A DNA stretch of 62,265 nucleotides from Gammaproteobacteria bacterium (GTDB taxonomy: Bacteria > Pseudomonadota > Gammaproteobacteria > JASBUN01), in assembly GCA_030147845.1 (NCBI GenBank), contig JASBUN010000052.1, positions 1-62,265 of the forward strand, in the 5' to 3' direction. Below the pieces are notes generated by a model. The model saw only the letters and a program-made list of their open reading frames with translations. It was not told where the DNA came from and searched no databases. Below are positions 8,449 to 18,480 of the stretch, piece after piece (positions within the stretch are counted from its first letter, which is position 1; each line of letters starts with the position of its first letter). The translations under genes were made by a program, and so were the position numbers.

Positions 8449-9024
8449 TTATTCAAGCGCCGAGCATGCGATTAGTCGATCGTGGCGGCTATAACAACTT
8501 CGGCTGACCAGTACAATCCGTCTATGCAGCTTAAATTATATTTAAATCAACAAGATAACAGGAGTTCTCAAAACCTCGCCGTAATGGCAGCCCGCGTGCC
8601 GCTGTGCCTCGCGCAAGCCGCGATCGTTCTCTAATTGCGCCGGCTCTACGTGTCAAAACACGCTGATCCGAACCGTCACCGATGGTCTACCCACAGGAAA
8701 GTTAGCCAAGGCTATCGGTATTGCAGCCGCGGCGGCGGCCCTTCATTTGACGAAATTTGCGAGTGCTGGGCTAATCAGTGCGCTTCGCGTGGCCAAAGAA
8801 CTTGCTCCGGTAGCGCAGATATTGGACGAATTCCGGGTGGTTGCCGTAGAGGTCGGCGTGGAAAAGGCGGAGCTGCTGCCCCGCTGACGGCGGATCGAAA
8901 AATCCGCGCTCCTTTCCCCGGTCGCGGGCATGTGCTTGACTAGCCAGCGGAGAACTCGACACTGGGCGAAACCGACGAACAGACCGCTCGGCGACGAGGC
9001 CGTCAGACGCAACTCAAAAACAGG
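8449..9024. other. Intergenic region, probably degenerate coding DNA
   Basis: No gene with a start and RBS is supported. A plus-strand open frame without ATG (about 8600-8888, ending ELLPR then TGA) and overlapping minus-strand frames look protein-like in composition, but I recognise no family. They may be eroded gene remnants. Confidence 0.3.
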
Positions 9025-9474
9025 CTACCAAAATCGATACTGGGCCCCCAAAAAATCCCATCCTTTGTTCGGCCCGCTGCGCTTGAAATGACAGACCCTC
9101 TTGCAGTTGCTGAAATGTGTCAAGACAATCGACATCCGTGGCGTCAACTGAAACCCCAGCCGCAACTCAAAGTTCCAGCGCGTGCCGTTGATGTGCGTAG
9201 TACGACTTAAATAAGCTGCGCCTATACCGGCCAACCAACGGCGCCATCGATACGTATAATCGGCTGCCACCACGTTGCTCTGTTGCCAGCTCCCGGCCAT
9301 GGCGCCCCAAGGGCCTGACACCACGCGCACGAACACGGCCTTGCTGTGCGTGGAGAAATCGACGTCGCCGGCGGCGCCTAGTAGCACAGCGGCACGAACC
9401 GGAACAACAACAGACGCGAGCGAAAGTGCGAATCCGCACCGTGCGATATGCTTGAGACGCGTCAGCCTTACCAT
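9025..9474 (-). CDS. pagL: PagL-like lipid A 3-O-deacylase (acyloxyacyl hydrolase)
   Basis: This 149-aa protein has a signal peptide (hydrophobic to about residue 28) and a small beta-barrel pattern ending in the outer-membrane type C-terminus GAQYRFW. The motif LTHFSNC near residue 120 matches the PagL catalytic His-x-Ser-Asn. PagL removes the 3-O-acyl chain of lipid A in the outer membrane, which lowers endotoxicity and changes permeability. PagL is usually about 150-170 aa, so length fits. It stands alone between the chr operon and the divergent GcvT-SHMT gene. The Cys-containing insertion after HFSN is a little unusual. Confidence 0.7.
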   Translation of the reverse strand: MVRLTRLKHIARCGFALSLASVVVPVRAAVLLGAAGDVDFSTHSKAVFVRVVSGPWGAMAGSWQQSNVVAADYTYRWRRWLAGIGAAYLSRTTHINGTRWNFELRLGFQLTPRMSIVLTHFSNCKRVCHFKRSGPNKGWDFLGAQYRFW

Positions 9475-9732
9475 GTCGTTATGTTTAGCATCTTACAATT
9501 AAGGCGGCAATTCCCGCGGCCGACGCCGAATTCAGACTCCGGCGCGAGCGGCAGCGCGTCGCCGATCATAAAGTTACGCTATATTTGCCGGATTCTTATC
9601 GCATACATCACGGCAACCTGCCGGACGCGCACAATGTGATCGTTTTCCAGGGGCATTACCATCCGGCTTCAAATCCCTTTATTATGGTCTCCCGTCGGCA
9701 GATCCATACAGTAAGAAGAGCTAGGAGTGATC

Positions 9733-12414
9733 GTGGAAATCAATGAACCAGAAGTAACCGCGCTTCAGCAAACACCTTTGCACCAGTGGCACATGGACCA
9801 CGGTGGCAAGATGGTACCGTTCGGCGGTTGGGACATGCCGGTGCAGTATAAAACCGGCATCATTCAAGAGCATTTGGCCACACGCAGGCACGCCGGTCTA
9901 TTCGACGTCAGTCACATGGGGCGGTTTCACATCACCGGCAAAGGTTCGGAAGCGTTTTTACTGTCGGTACTGACCAACAACGCTCGTGCCCTGGAGGCCG
10001 GCCAGGCGCAATACACATTTATACCCACACCAACGGGCGGCGCGGTCGATGACGCCTATCTATATAAACTTGGAGCGAACGATTTTCTACTGGTCGTGAA
10101 TGCCAGCAACCGCGCCAAGGATTGGGATTGGTTAGTGGAACACAAGCGCCGCGACGACGCCGTCATGGAAGATATCAGCGAATCGATGTCCATGATCTCG
10201 CTGCAGGGCCCGAGCGCCTCGGCCGTAATCGAACAGTTGGTCGAGCCCATCGCCCTGCCCGACAACAAACGCAATTGCCTGAGCCGCGTATCAATTGCAG
10301 GGCACGACGTTATCGTCGCCCGCACCGGCTATACCGGCGAAGCCGTTTGTTTCGAACTATTCCCAACCCGCGATTTTGTCGTTGAACTATGGCAAAGGCT
10401 GATCGAGCACGGCGCAGCACCAATCGGACTCGGCGCGCGCGATTCGTTACGCCTCGAAGCCGGATTACCGCTATACGGACACGAGTTGGGCCTGGACATC
10501 GACGGCAACGAGATCCCCTTGTACGCCAACGCGATTGCCCACCTCGCGGTTCGACCCGTTGGAGGGAGTTCGTTCATCGGCCAAGAAATCATTGAACGTC
10601 AGCGCCAAGAATACTTGTCATGGAAGCGCGGCGAACTCGATACAGCGCTCGAACAGCGCTTGCTCAAGCGCATGGTGCAACCACTTGCCGTGTTTGGTAG
10701 CCGCAAACCGCTGCGTGCCGGATTTACGGTAACCGATGGCGAGCGTCTGCTAGGGCATATCACTTCGGGGACCACCGTACCGTATCCGCACTTCTATAGT
10801 GAAGACATCACCGCCGTGCCTTCCGACGATCACAGCCTACGCCCGATCGGCCTGGCCCTGATCGACGCAACGCTGCGCTATAGCCGCGAACGGCCGGTCG
10901 TGGTCAGTATCCATGCCGACCGGGGCGCCGATTTCGACGCCGAATTGGTAGAGAAAAATCTGTGGGTAACCGCGCCCTATGCACGTCCGTATACAGGTTT
11001 CAGGCAAGTTCCGGAAAATAAGCGCACCGAGCCCAGCCAAATTGAACGACTGGCCATACAACTGGGCCGGCAGGCGGCCGCCAATCACCAATGGCGCCGC
11101 AGCGAGTGCATGAATCTCATCCCCTCCGAACAAAGCGTTTCAGACTACGTGGCTCAGCTATCGATCACGGACCCGGCCGGGCGCTACAATGAGCATAAAC
11201 TGATGCCCGGATTGGACCCGGCGGCGGGCGACGTTCGTTTTTATCGCGGCACCGCGTTCATCATGGAGCGCGAGGAAGAACTCAAAGCCGCGCTGCGTAC
11301 TTTTTTCAACTGCACTACGGTAGAGCCACGGGTCATCAGCGGACAAATGGCCAACGCCACCGTTTTCGACGCGCTCAAGCAGTTCAAGAACCGCTATCGA
11401 CGCGGCGAGCAACCGCGTCTACTCGGTCCGGTGATCGTTCACGATTTGAATAAGGGCGGACACCTGAGCGCGCAGGTGCTGGGCTCACTGAAAAACTACA
11501 TCGCCGTTGATGCCGATACCGGCCTGCCATCGGTGGCCTATTTTCCGTTCGAAAAACACAACCCGTACCGGATCGATGTCGACAAGACTAAACAGTTGAT
11601 TCACGACTTGCAGCCAGAATTGCTGGTGTTCGGACGCAGCGTCATCATTCACAAGGAGCCGGTGCGCGAAATCGCCGAATTCATCTTCGACGAATTCGGC
11701 CGTGACAACCCCGACCGACCGTTGATCATGTACGACGGCGCGCACGTGCTCGGGCTGCTCGGTGAACACTTCCAGGAGCCGCTGCGTGAGGGCGCCGATA
11801 TCATTACCGGCTCCACGCACAAGACTTTTTTTGGTCCGCAACGCGGCGTTATTTTGAGCAATATCGAACCAGGTTCAGTGTTCGAAGATCTATGGAGCTT
11901 CGTCGAAGCGCGGGCCTTCCCAGGTAGCGTCAGCAACCATCATCTCGGTACACTACTCGGCTTGCTCGGCGCAACCTACGAAATGATCGAGCATAAAGAC
12001 GCTTATCAGCGCGGCGTGCTCGAAAACGCCAAGGCCTTCGCTCGCGCTCTGAGCGATCTCGGTGCTCGTATCGAGGGCGATGAGGCATGCGGCTTCACCG
12101 AGACTCATCAAGTGCTGTTGCGTGCCGGACGCGGCCAAGGACAATCCGCCGCGGAAATCCTCGAGCAAAACAATATCATCACTAACCCACAGGCATTTTA
12201 CGATGATATTGGCTTTGCCGCGGCCAGCGGCGTGCGCATGGGCAGTCAGGAAATGACCCGCTTCGGCATGCAAACAGGCGACTTCGCCGAGCTCGCCGGA
12301 CTCGTGGCCGAGATGGTTCGCGACGGCGGCGTCAAACCGGCAGGCTACTGGCGAGACGCGGTGCGATCATTACGTGGCCGCTTCACGCAAATGCGTTTTT
12401 GCTTCGCCGATTAG
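9733..12414 (+). CDS. GcvT aminomethyltransferase - serine hydroxymethyltransferase fusion
   Basis: One continuous 893-aa frame joins two one-carbon enzymes. Residues of about 12-430 are GcvT-like: MVPFGGWDMPVQY, FDVSHMGRF, the folate-binding GGAVDDAYLYK, ARTGYTGEA, LGARDSLRLEAGLPLYGHEL and GHITSGTTVP. Residues of about 435-893 are SHMT-like, with variant motifs: MNLIPSEQ, VISGQMANATVF, DGAHVLGLL and the PLP lysine in GSTHKTFFGPQRG. GcvT makes 5,10-methylene-THF from the aminomethyl carrier; SHMT adds that unit to glycine to form serine. A fusion could channel methylene-THF. No H or P protein genes are nearby. I took GTG 9733 as start because AGGAG lies 5 nt before it; GTG 9727 lies within that RBS. 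The SHMT half is divergent, so its activity or substrate is uncertain. Confidence 0.88.
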   Translation: MEINEPEVTALQQTPLHQWHMDHGGKMVPFGGWDMPVQYKTGIIQEHLATRRHAGLFDVSHMGRFHITGKGSEAFLLSVLTNNARALEAGQAQYTFIPTPTGGAVDDAYLYKLGANDFLLVVNASNRAKDWDWLVEHKRRDDAVMEDISESMSMISLQGPSASAVIEQLVEPIALPDNKRNCLSRVSIAGHDVIVARTGYTGEAVCFELFPTRDFVVELWQRLIEHGAAPIGLGARDSLRLEAGLPLYGHELGLDIDGNEIPLYANAIAHLAVRPVGGSSFIGQEIIERQRQEYLSWKRGELDTALEQRLLKRMVQPLAVFGSRKPLRAGFTVTDGERLLGHITSGTTVPYPHFYSEDITAVPSDDHSLRPIGLALIDATLRYSRERPVVVSIHADRGADFDAELVEKNLWVTAPYARPYTGFRQVPENKRTEPSQIERLAIQLGRQAAANHQWRRSECMNLIPSEQSVSDYVAQLSITDPAGRYNEHKLMPGLDPAAGDVRFYRGTAFIMEREEELKAALRTFFNCTTVEPRVISGQMANATVFDALKQFKNRYRRGEQPRLLGPVIVHDLNKGGHLSAQVLGSLKNYIAVDADTGLPSVAYFPFEKHNPYRIDVDKTKQLIHDLQPELLVFGRSVIIHKEPVREIAEFIFDEFGRDNPDRPLIMYDGAHVLGLLGEHFQEPLREGADIITGSTHKTFFGPQRGVILSNIEPGSVFEDLWSFVEARAFPGSVSNHHLGTLLGLLGATYEMIEHKDAYQRGVLENAKAFARALSDLGARIEGDEACGFTETHQVLLRAGRGQGQSAAEILEQNNIITNPQAFYDDIGFAAASGVRMGSQEMTRFGMQTGDFAELAGLVAEMVRDGGVKPAGYWRDAVRSLRGRFTQMRFCFAD

Positions 12415-12643
12415 CGGCCATCCGCGCCTCGGTCTGTGCCGCAACGCGGATCGGCAATATCAATTGGCGCCGCGCCCATACCGTTGATGAGTACGTGCAA
12501 TACTCGCGATCAATAGCGATGTGAACGCTAACCATCGCTACGTGGTTCGCTACCAGTAGCTGAACAGCGTCGGCGCGTAAACCATGCCGAGGGGCGGCCG
12601 CACTGGCCGGAGACCGACAACCAGTACTCCGTCCCTCGCCGGG

Positions 12644-13144
12644 TTAATAGACCGGCACGAGCTGGTAGCCCTGCGCCTGGTAGCCTATGGCCGAGATGAA
12701 GCCATTGCCGACCGGGTGGACGTCGTCGATGACGTCGGACGGATCGACCGCCATGCCCTTGAGTGCCACACCGCAAGCCTCGGAGCGTATACCCATCTTG
12801 CTGAGCTTATGAATATCCGACTGCACGTTGGCGACAGCGCGCTCATCGGTATACGGAATACCGCGCCGATCTTTGGTTAGAAAGGCCACACCACGGCCGA
12901 TGATGACGACGACGATATGCGGCGTCACCCCTTGCGCTCGCATGCCCTCGCCGGTTTTCTCCACGACCTTGAGCACATGATCCATACGTCCCGGGTTGTC
13001 GACATCCAACATGAACACACCCTTGGCGCTGTTCAAGCCTTTTAGCGCCGCCGTATCTTTTAGCGTGGCCGCCTGGACCAGGCCGGCACAGGAAAACAGC
13101 GCAATTAAAGCCGCCACCGCGGCCACTACTCGGTTTGTTGTCAT
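12644..13144 (-). CDS. Periplasmic DsrE/DsrF-like protein
   Basis: A 166-aa protein with a cleavable signal peptide (MTTNRVVAAVAALIALFSCA to about residue 25). A DsrE-like alpha/beta domain follows, with GVFMLDVDNPGRMDHVLKV, HIVVVIIGRGVAFL and the conserved Cys in SEACGVALKGM. DsrE-type proteins handle sulfur atoms or act as small-molecule binding folds; secreted versions are common in sulfur-oxidising proteobacteria, with unknown function. ATG 13144 is chosen for the AAGGAG 7 nt upstream; a longer reading to 13165 has no RBS. It is transcribed toward the fusion gene and not in an operon. Confidence 0.8.
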   Translation of the reverse strand: MTTNRVVAAVAALIALFSCAGLVQAATLKDTAALKGLNSAKGVFMLDVDNPGRMDHVLKVVEKTGEGMRAQGVTPHIVVVIIGRGVAFLTKDRRGIPYTDERAVANVQSDIHKLSKMGIRSEACGVALKGMAVDPSDVIDDVHPVGNGFISAIGYQAQGYQLVPVY

Positions 13145-13663
13145 GGATCGACTCCTTGTTGTCAATGAACGTCGCGCCTGCGTCGGCGTGAACCGTTAAC
13201 GTCACCGCACCACAGCAGTACGCTTGGCCAGCGCCGTAATCCAGCTTCGCAACCAGTCACACCGGCAAAAAATAAAACCCAAGCATAGCAAAGGTCTAAT
13301 CGATCGCTACGCAGGCTAACCGGACGGTAATGAACGGGATTAGCGCCCGGTAAGCGATACTTTTTGCCGGTCGATCCGCGCGCGACCGGCCCGCTGTCAG
13401 CGCGGCCGCATCACACGCCGCCACGGCACACTAAGCCCAAGTCCAGCGCGTTGGCGCGCTACCCGCACGCCAGCCCACGCCATCATTACCTGACGGTGGT
13501 CACCAAACGCCATGATGAGATCCCCCACGGTTCATATCGATCGAATGGTCACTTCGCTTTGTGTGGGCTTGGCTGCTGATCACAGCAATATCGGCACTCA
13601 AGCACGAACCCTCCGTGCCGATACCAACAATACGGTGGTCTCGTGAACTGCCGGGGGTATTCT
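13145..13663. other. Intergenic region without a supported gene
   Basis: About 520 nt between the divergent DsrE-like gene and the HAMP/GGDEF pseudogene. Short open frames here have no RBS and no recognisable family. It should hold the promoters of both flanking genes, but no convincing -35/-10 pair was picked out. Confidence 0.4.
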
Positions 13664-14765
13664 ATGTGGTTCGAAAAAACGTTACGCCGTATTTCCGTCG
13701 GCAAGCGATTGGCTATCGCCTCGGCCGCGTTAGTGCTACCAATGACCATTCTCATCGCCGCCAGCGCCATGGTTCTGCAACAGCAGGAATCAGAACTCCA
13801 TAAAACAATTGAGGCATCGGTGGACACGCTGTTACCGCTGACTACATTGGAATACGACCTCCAACGCGCCCTCACCGATGAGCTGGAAGCCGAGACTGGC
13901 CAGTCGGTACCGGATTACGGTGGATTGACCGGCTCTATCGACCGATTATTCTTCAAACTGCGCAGTCAGACAGCCGATCCAGCCATGCCTTCCGGCGCGA
14001 TCCGCTCGGCACAACAAGCCTGGAACACCGCTAGGCCAGGCATCGAACGTTTGGTCGAACACGTTACGCCACTACGTATCGTCGGCGCTGGGGCCGCCGC
14101 GGCAACCGCACGCGCCGAGCTGACTCGAGTGCTCGACGAGATTGACACCGCCCGAACGCACTTGGCAAAAGCGATCAAGGCCCGCGCCGTCGCAATCACC
14201 ACCGCTCAACACAAACAATTGCGGCGGTTGGTATGGGCATGGGTAGCTACGCTCTCGGCCGCGGCTTTCATTCTCTCAATCATGATCTACTCGATCGTCA
14301 AACCGACACGAGAGCTGGGAGAGGCAATACGCCGGCTCAGCCGCAGCGATCTCTCTGTGCGGATGGACAATCATTCGCGCGACGAACTAGGCACACTCGC
14401 TACCTATCTCAACGCCATGACCGACCGTTTCGCTAATCGAAAAAAGTGCTCGAGAGCGAAGCCTTTGAAGACGCCTTGACCCGGCTACCCAATCGTCACG
14501 CTATACTTGCCGCCGCCTTGCACACGAAAACAACGGTGAGCGTACTGATTATTGATGTCGATCGCTTCGGTCACGCCGAGTCGCCGAACGACTGTGCGCA
14601 AGCGTGATCACTGCCGGCAACGCCGACCCGAAAAAGCCGTCGGTGACCGTCGGCGTCGTCACGCACACGCGCAATATCGACACCGCAGAAAAAATGATCA
14701 AGGCCGCCGACCACGCCTTGTATCAGGGCAAACGGGCCGGGCGCGGGCGCATTTCCATCGCCTGA
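13664..14765 (+). pseudogene. Membrane HAMP-GGDEF protein (diguanylate cyclase), inactivated
   Basis: The N-terminus (ATG 13664, GGGGG 6 nt upstream) has a TM segment at about residues 17-40, a periplasmic helical domain, a second TM near residues 195-215 and a HAMP domain ending NAMTDRFAN. The frame then shifts near an A6 run (14440-14445). In the next frame ESEAFEDALTRLPNR and VLIIDVDRF begin a GGDEF domain. The sequence then jumps frame again, straight to VAERLCASV and the ending ADHALYQGKRAGRGR. The central part with the GG(D/E)EF active-site loop is deleted. It cannot make c-di-GMP. Two other intact GGDEF-EAL genes are in this window. Confidence 0.85.
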
Positions 14766-14822
14766 TTCCGATATGGACCGGGCGCGCGCCGCTAGTCCGC
14801 ATGACGTAAGCGCAAATTCGTA

Positions 14823-15268
14823 CTACAGACTGCCGCCACGCGCCTTGAGTAAATCCCGAATCTCCGCCAGTAACACTTCCTGCGCCGTGGGCTGCGGTGG
14901 TGCCGATGGCGCCTCGGCTTCCTTCGATTTTTTTTCCATTAATCGATTCATGTTCTTTACTACCAAGAACAGCACGATGGCGACGATCAAGAAGGCAATC
15001 AACGCATTGATAAATAGACCATAGCCCAAGACCACCGCACCGCCCTGACGAGCAGCCTCGATGGAAGTAAAAACTGTCCCACTCGGATTACGCAAAACAA
15101 AAAAAAATTACTAAAATCCGGCGTATTAAAAATCGCGGCAATGATTGGATTGATCACGTCACTGACCAGCGATTTGACCACCGTACCAAATGCCGCGCCG
15201 ATTATGATGCCGACGGCCATGTCGATCATATTGCCCTTCAGCGCAAATTTCTTAAATTCTTCAAACAT
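14823..15268 (-). pseudogene. mscL: Large-conductance mechanosensitive channel MscL, frameshifted at a T9 tract
   Basis: Frame 1 begins [20 protein letters not shown] and TM1 [19 protein letters not shown], and reaches PDFSNFF. After the homopolymer, frame 2 continues [22 protein letters not shown]2 [20 protein letters not shown] and the C-terminal helix [16 protein letters not shown]. Together they give a normal MscL of about 148 aa. The break lies at nine A on the plus strand (15099-15107, T9 in the mRNA sense); one more T restores the frame as [13 protein letters not shown]. MscL is the osmotic emergency valve of the inner membrane. RBS AAGGA precedes ATG. Causes could be an assembly indel, a true mutation, or a tract read by transcriptional slippage. 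Confidence 0.9.
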
Positions 15269-15635
15269 GATTGTTCCTTCTCTCGCGCGTCGAATAACCT
15301 ATCGCGGTGACCGCGGTAGCTACAACGCGCCTCAATTACGTCGGACGCACATTATCTCGATGCTCACGATGCAATTTGGTGAACCTGAAGTAGATCTATT
15401 TTTGCTAACACATTAGTCGCGAAGAACTGCGCGCTGATAAACGATACCGCGTCACACTGCGCCGCTTCCAGTACCGTTAGATATCGTACACGGACAATAA
15501 TATATACTAATTTTACGGCTACGGTAGGCTGGCAAAAATGATCAGTCGCTCACGCTCTATTAGCGCACCCGACTAACCCGGCGACGCCCCCGCGCGTAAC
15601 GTATGTCAGATGAAGAATAGCGAACGACGATCGCG

Positions 15636-15848
15636 TTAGTGCCATGTATGATCGCGCTGAATCACCACTTCCAGTGATCCAAGCGTCGAGCACGTAGCGT
15701 TGTGGCGTAACTCACAGCCGCAGCACCTGCGACGAGCACGGCGTAGCGCACCCATACCGAACGATACCAACGCGGGTGGAATCGGCACGAGTCTACCTGG
15801 GGAATTTAACTGTTCGCTGCATACTGTCAACCAAGAGGTTGACGCCAC
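15636..15848 (-). pseudogene. Probable relic of a PEP-CTERM protein C-terminus
   Basis: A minus-strand frame reads LVPIPPALVSFGMGALRR followed by ARRR. This matches the pattern VPxPPAL-LFGxGLLG-RRRR of VPxxP/PEP-CTERM sorting signals, but with part of the hydrophobic helix missing and no long upstream coding sequence. It looks like a gene end left by decay. The surrounding 15269-15860 stretch holds no other supported gene. Confidence 0.35.
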
Positions 15849-15860
15849 GGTGACAAAAAA

Positions 15861-17954
15861 TCAGCTGGCAATCCGTTCAGACCGTTTAGTGGCAGACGGA
15901 TGTCCGAGATAATAGCCTTGTACGTAATCGATGCCTAGCTTGCGCAAGATCGTTAGCGCATCCATGTCTTCGACAAACTCGGCAACGGTGACCTTGCCCA
16001 ACGTGCGCGCAATTTCATGCATGGCCTTAACCATCGCTTGATCCACCGTATTCGTTGCCAGGTCACGGACGAATCGACCGTCGATCTTCACCCAGTCCAC
16101 CGGCAGCTCACGGAGATACGCGAACGAGGACATGCCGGCGCCAAAATCATCCAAAGCAGTCCGACACCCCAACGCCCGCAGTTTTTTCAAGATCGCGGCC
16201 GTGCCCGCCAAATTAGCGATTACCGCTGTTTCGGTGACTTCAAATATCAAACGCTCGGCAGCCACGCCAAAAATCTGCAGTTGCCGCGCAATATAATCCG
16301 CGATCTCGGGCTGCGCCAAGGTAGTACCAGACAGGTTGATGGATAGCGTGCGTTGATCATGTGCTACCAGCTCCAGAGCGTGCCGAATAACCCAACGATC
16401 GATGTCCGGCATCAAGCCAAACCGTTCCCCCGCAGGCAAAAAAGCGTTCGGCATGATTAGGTCATCGCCTTCGTCCGCCAATCGAATGAGTATCTCAAAC
16501 GCGGCGACCTCATTTTTATGCGTGCGCATAATCGGCTGCGCATGAAGTACGAATAGATCGTCCAACAGCGCGCGTTTGATGCGCCGTAGCCAACCCATTT
16601 CATGTGTGCCCGCCGCCGCCGCGGCAGCGTCACCGTCGGAAAACCGCCAGACACCGTTTCGACCGCGGTTCTTAGCCTGCCGGCAAGCGAACTCCGCCCG
16701 TCCTAGTATTTGCTCGGCCGGTATCGAAGTTTCGAGTTTGGCGATACCAATAGAGCAACCCACATCGGCATGGCCGCTACCGCAGGTATAAGTGTACGTC
16801 TCCAACGATGCACGCATGCGTTCGGCGATGGCGTCAACTTCGTCGTCGGTTGCATCGCACAGCAATAACGCGAACTCGTCGCCACCAATACGCGCTAGAA
16901 GGTCACTGTTGCGCGTCTGGCTATGTAACAACTCGGACACTTGCTTCAGTACTTCATCTCCCGCCGCGTGCCCATATTCATCGTTGACGTATTTGAAATT
17001 GTCCAAATCGATGAATAACAAACTGATCGGCCTTTCCGTCCGGCGATTTTCCGGCGCCATCAGGCGGCTGAGTTCATCGTGGAAATATCGCCGGTTATAC
17101 AGACTGGTCAGCTCATCGCGCTCGGCCAAATGCCGCAGATTGTGCAAGTAAGCCTTACGTTCAGTAATGTCGGTGATCAGGGCGGTAAATACCGTCTCAT
17201 CCTGCAATATCAGCTCGCGGACTTTTAGCTCCACGGGGAACTCCATGCCGCCGCGGTGCTGAGCATGCGCTTCAATACTGCCGGAATGGTGTTCGGTGAG
17301 CAGATCGCCGTCGCGCCACGCACTCGGCAGCAGCGCATCCATGCGCGACCCCGGCAGATCACCACCCGTGTATCCGAATAAACAATCGGCGGCGGCATTG
17401 GTACTCAACACCACGCCTTCGCGGTTGAAGCAAATCACCGCTTCGGCGAGCGCCTCGAGAATACCCCGCAGACGGCGTTCGCTTTCGCGAATGGTTAAGG
17501 TGCGCTCCTCCACTCGCCGCGCCAAGTATTCTCGATCCTGGCGCAGTTCATGGTTAGCATGCTGCAGCTTTTCAATTTCATCGTTGAGTACCGCAAAGGG
17601 CTTGGCCGCGTCCTCGCGCGTACGGCAGCGCACAACGATTGCGTGGCCTTGGGCAACTGCGGTACCTTCACAACGCAAGATCGCACTCGACTTCTCTCCC
17701 ATCCGGCGGCGGACATGAAGCGTCCCCGGTGTGGGACTCGCGGCGCGGCGCCAACTCCGCAGCAACCGGCACAGCGCCTCATTGTCTTCTTCAACGCAGC
17801 TGCTTAGATGAGCGCCGGCGTGAGTAGAAGGGAAAAGCTTCTTCGCCGCCCTGTTCAACGCGACGATCGAACCCTTCGGGTCAACTAGCAGGAGTGCATC
17901 TGGAAGCGAATCGCTGATGGCAGCGAATTGTGCTGGATCAATCGGGGTCGGCAT
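15861..17954 (-). CDS. PAS-PAS-GGDEF-EAL cyclic-di-GMP turnover protein
   Basis: A predicted 697-aa soluble protein. Order: a PAS-like segment ([22 protein letters not shown], residues about 10-110), a coiled linker ([21 protein letters not shown]), a second PAS ([16 protein letters not shown] to ITDITERKA), and GGDEF with intact [11 protein letters not shown]. The EAL-like domain keeps FEILIR, SINLSG, FEVTET, LDDFGAG, VKIDGRF and QGYYLG. Metal and catalytic residues appear present, although the signature reads EIL instead of EAL. It could synthesise and/or degrade c-di-GMP. The ATG at 17954 overlaps the end of the upstream MOD1-domain gene by 17 nt, so the two are coupled, suggesting a sensor-effector pair. 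A longer start at 18038 would lie within the upstream gene and is less likely. Confidence 0.88.
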   Translation of the reverse strand: MPTPIDPAQFAAISDSLPDALLLVDPKGSIVALNRAAKKLFPSTHAGAHLSSCVEEDNEALCRLLRSWRRAASPTPGTLHVRRRMGEKSSAILRCEGTAVAQGHAIVVRCRTREDAAKPFAVLNDEIEKLQHANHELRQDREYLARRVEERTLTIRESERRLRGILEALAEAVICFNREGVVLSTNAAADCLFGYTGGDLPGSRMDALLPSAWRDGDLLTEHHSGSIEAHAQHRGGMEFPVELKVRELILQDETVFTALITDITERKAYLHNLRHLAERDELTSLYNRRYFHDELSRLMAPENRRTERPISLLFIDLDNFKYVNDEYGHAAGDEVLKQVSELLHSQTRNSDLLARIGGDEFALLLCDATDDEVDAIAERMRASLETYTYTCGSGHADVGCSIGIAKLETSIPAEQILGRAEFACRQAKNRGRNGVWRFSDGDAAAAAAGTHEMGWLRRIKRALLDDLFVLHAQPIMRTHKNEVAAFEILIRLADEGDDLIMPNAFLPAGERFGLMPDIDRWVIRHALELVAHDQRTLSINLSGTTLAQPEIADYIARQLQIFGVAAERLIFEVTETAVIANLAGTAAILKKLRALGCRTALDDFGAGMSSFAYLRELPVDWVKIDGRFVRDLATNTVDQAMVKAMHEIARTLGKVTVAEFVEDMDALTILRKLGIDYVQGYYLGHPSATKRSERIAS

Positions 17955-18480
17955 CGCCGAAGTACTCACGCCCCTCACAGGATTGTGCTTCAGCGGTCGG
18001 GCGCAAATGCACCGCCACCTGGCAGCAGCCGTCGCCATTGGCGATGGTTTTTTTCAATTCGACCTTGGCGTAGCCGAGGTTCTCGGCCGCGATGGTGCCG
18101 AATACATTCGACGTCATCATGCACATCGACGGGCGTCCCTCTACCTTGTCCTCGAACGGGCAGCGGGTATTGGAAAGCATCAATTTTTCCTCGGAACTAC
18201 TATCTAACGTAAAGTCGCCGTTGATACGCGCCTTGAGATCCACCAATGTATTGGACACTTGGTGGATGTCCATTCGCTCCACCTGCAATGCTTCGCGATA
18301 AGTCTGGTCGATCCATTCGCCCATGCGTTGACCAACCACGCTGACGAAGCCCGATGCCTCTTCCAGGCCGACTACGTCCTGCAACGTGCCAGATAGTTCG
18401 CGGATCAGGGTGCGCAAGAATACGTCGCGCTCCAACGGGATATCCAACGATTGCGATGGAACCGTATTTACCTTTGGCAT
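17938..18480 (-). CDS. Methanogen output domain 1 (MOD1)-type sensor protein
   Basis: This 180-aa protein has an N-terminal helical half ([20 protein letters not shown]) and a C-terminal half with [37 protein letters not shown] and [14 protein letters not shown]. This is the pattern of methanogen output domain 1 proteins, whose conserved Cys residues may bind a metal or cofactor. These proteins often accompany c-di-GMP or two-component genes. ATG 18480 has GGAG 8 nt upstream. The stop lies inside the start region of the PAS-GGDEF-EAL gene. The inferred role is a small input module controlling that enzyme; no ligand can be named. Confidence 0.7.
   Translation of the reverse strand: MPKVNTVPSQSLDIPLERDVFLRTLIRELSGTLQDVVGLEEASGFVSVVGQRMGEWIDQTYREALQVERMDIHQVSNTLVDLKARINGDFTLDSSSEEKLMLSNTRCPFEDKVEGRPSMCMMTSNVFGTIAAENLGYAKVELKKTIANGDGCCQVAVHLRPTAEAQSCEGREYFGDADPD

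Noticed and set aside
9480..9732. Glycine riboswitch before the GcvT-SHMT gene
   Set aside because: No tandem or single glycine aptamer consensus or expression-platform hairpin was recognised in the 250-nt leader.
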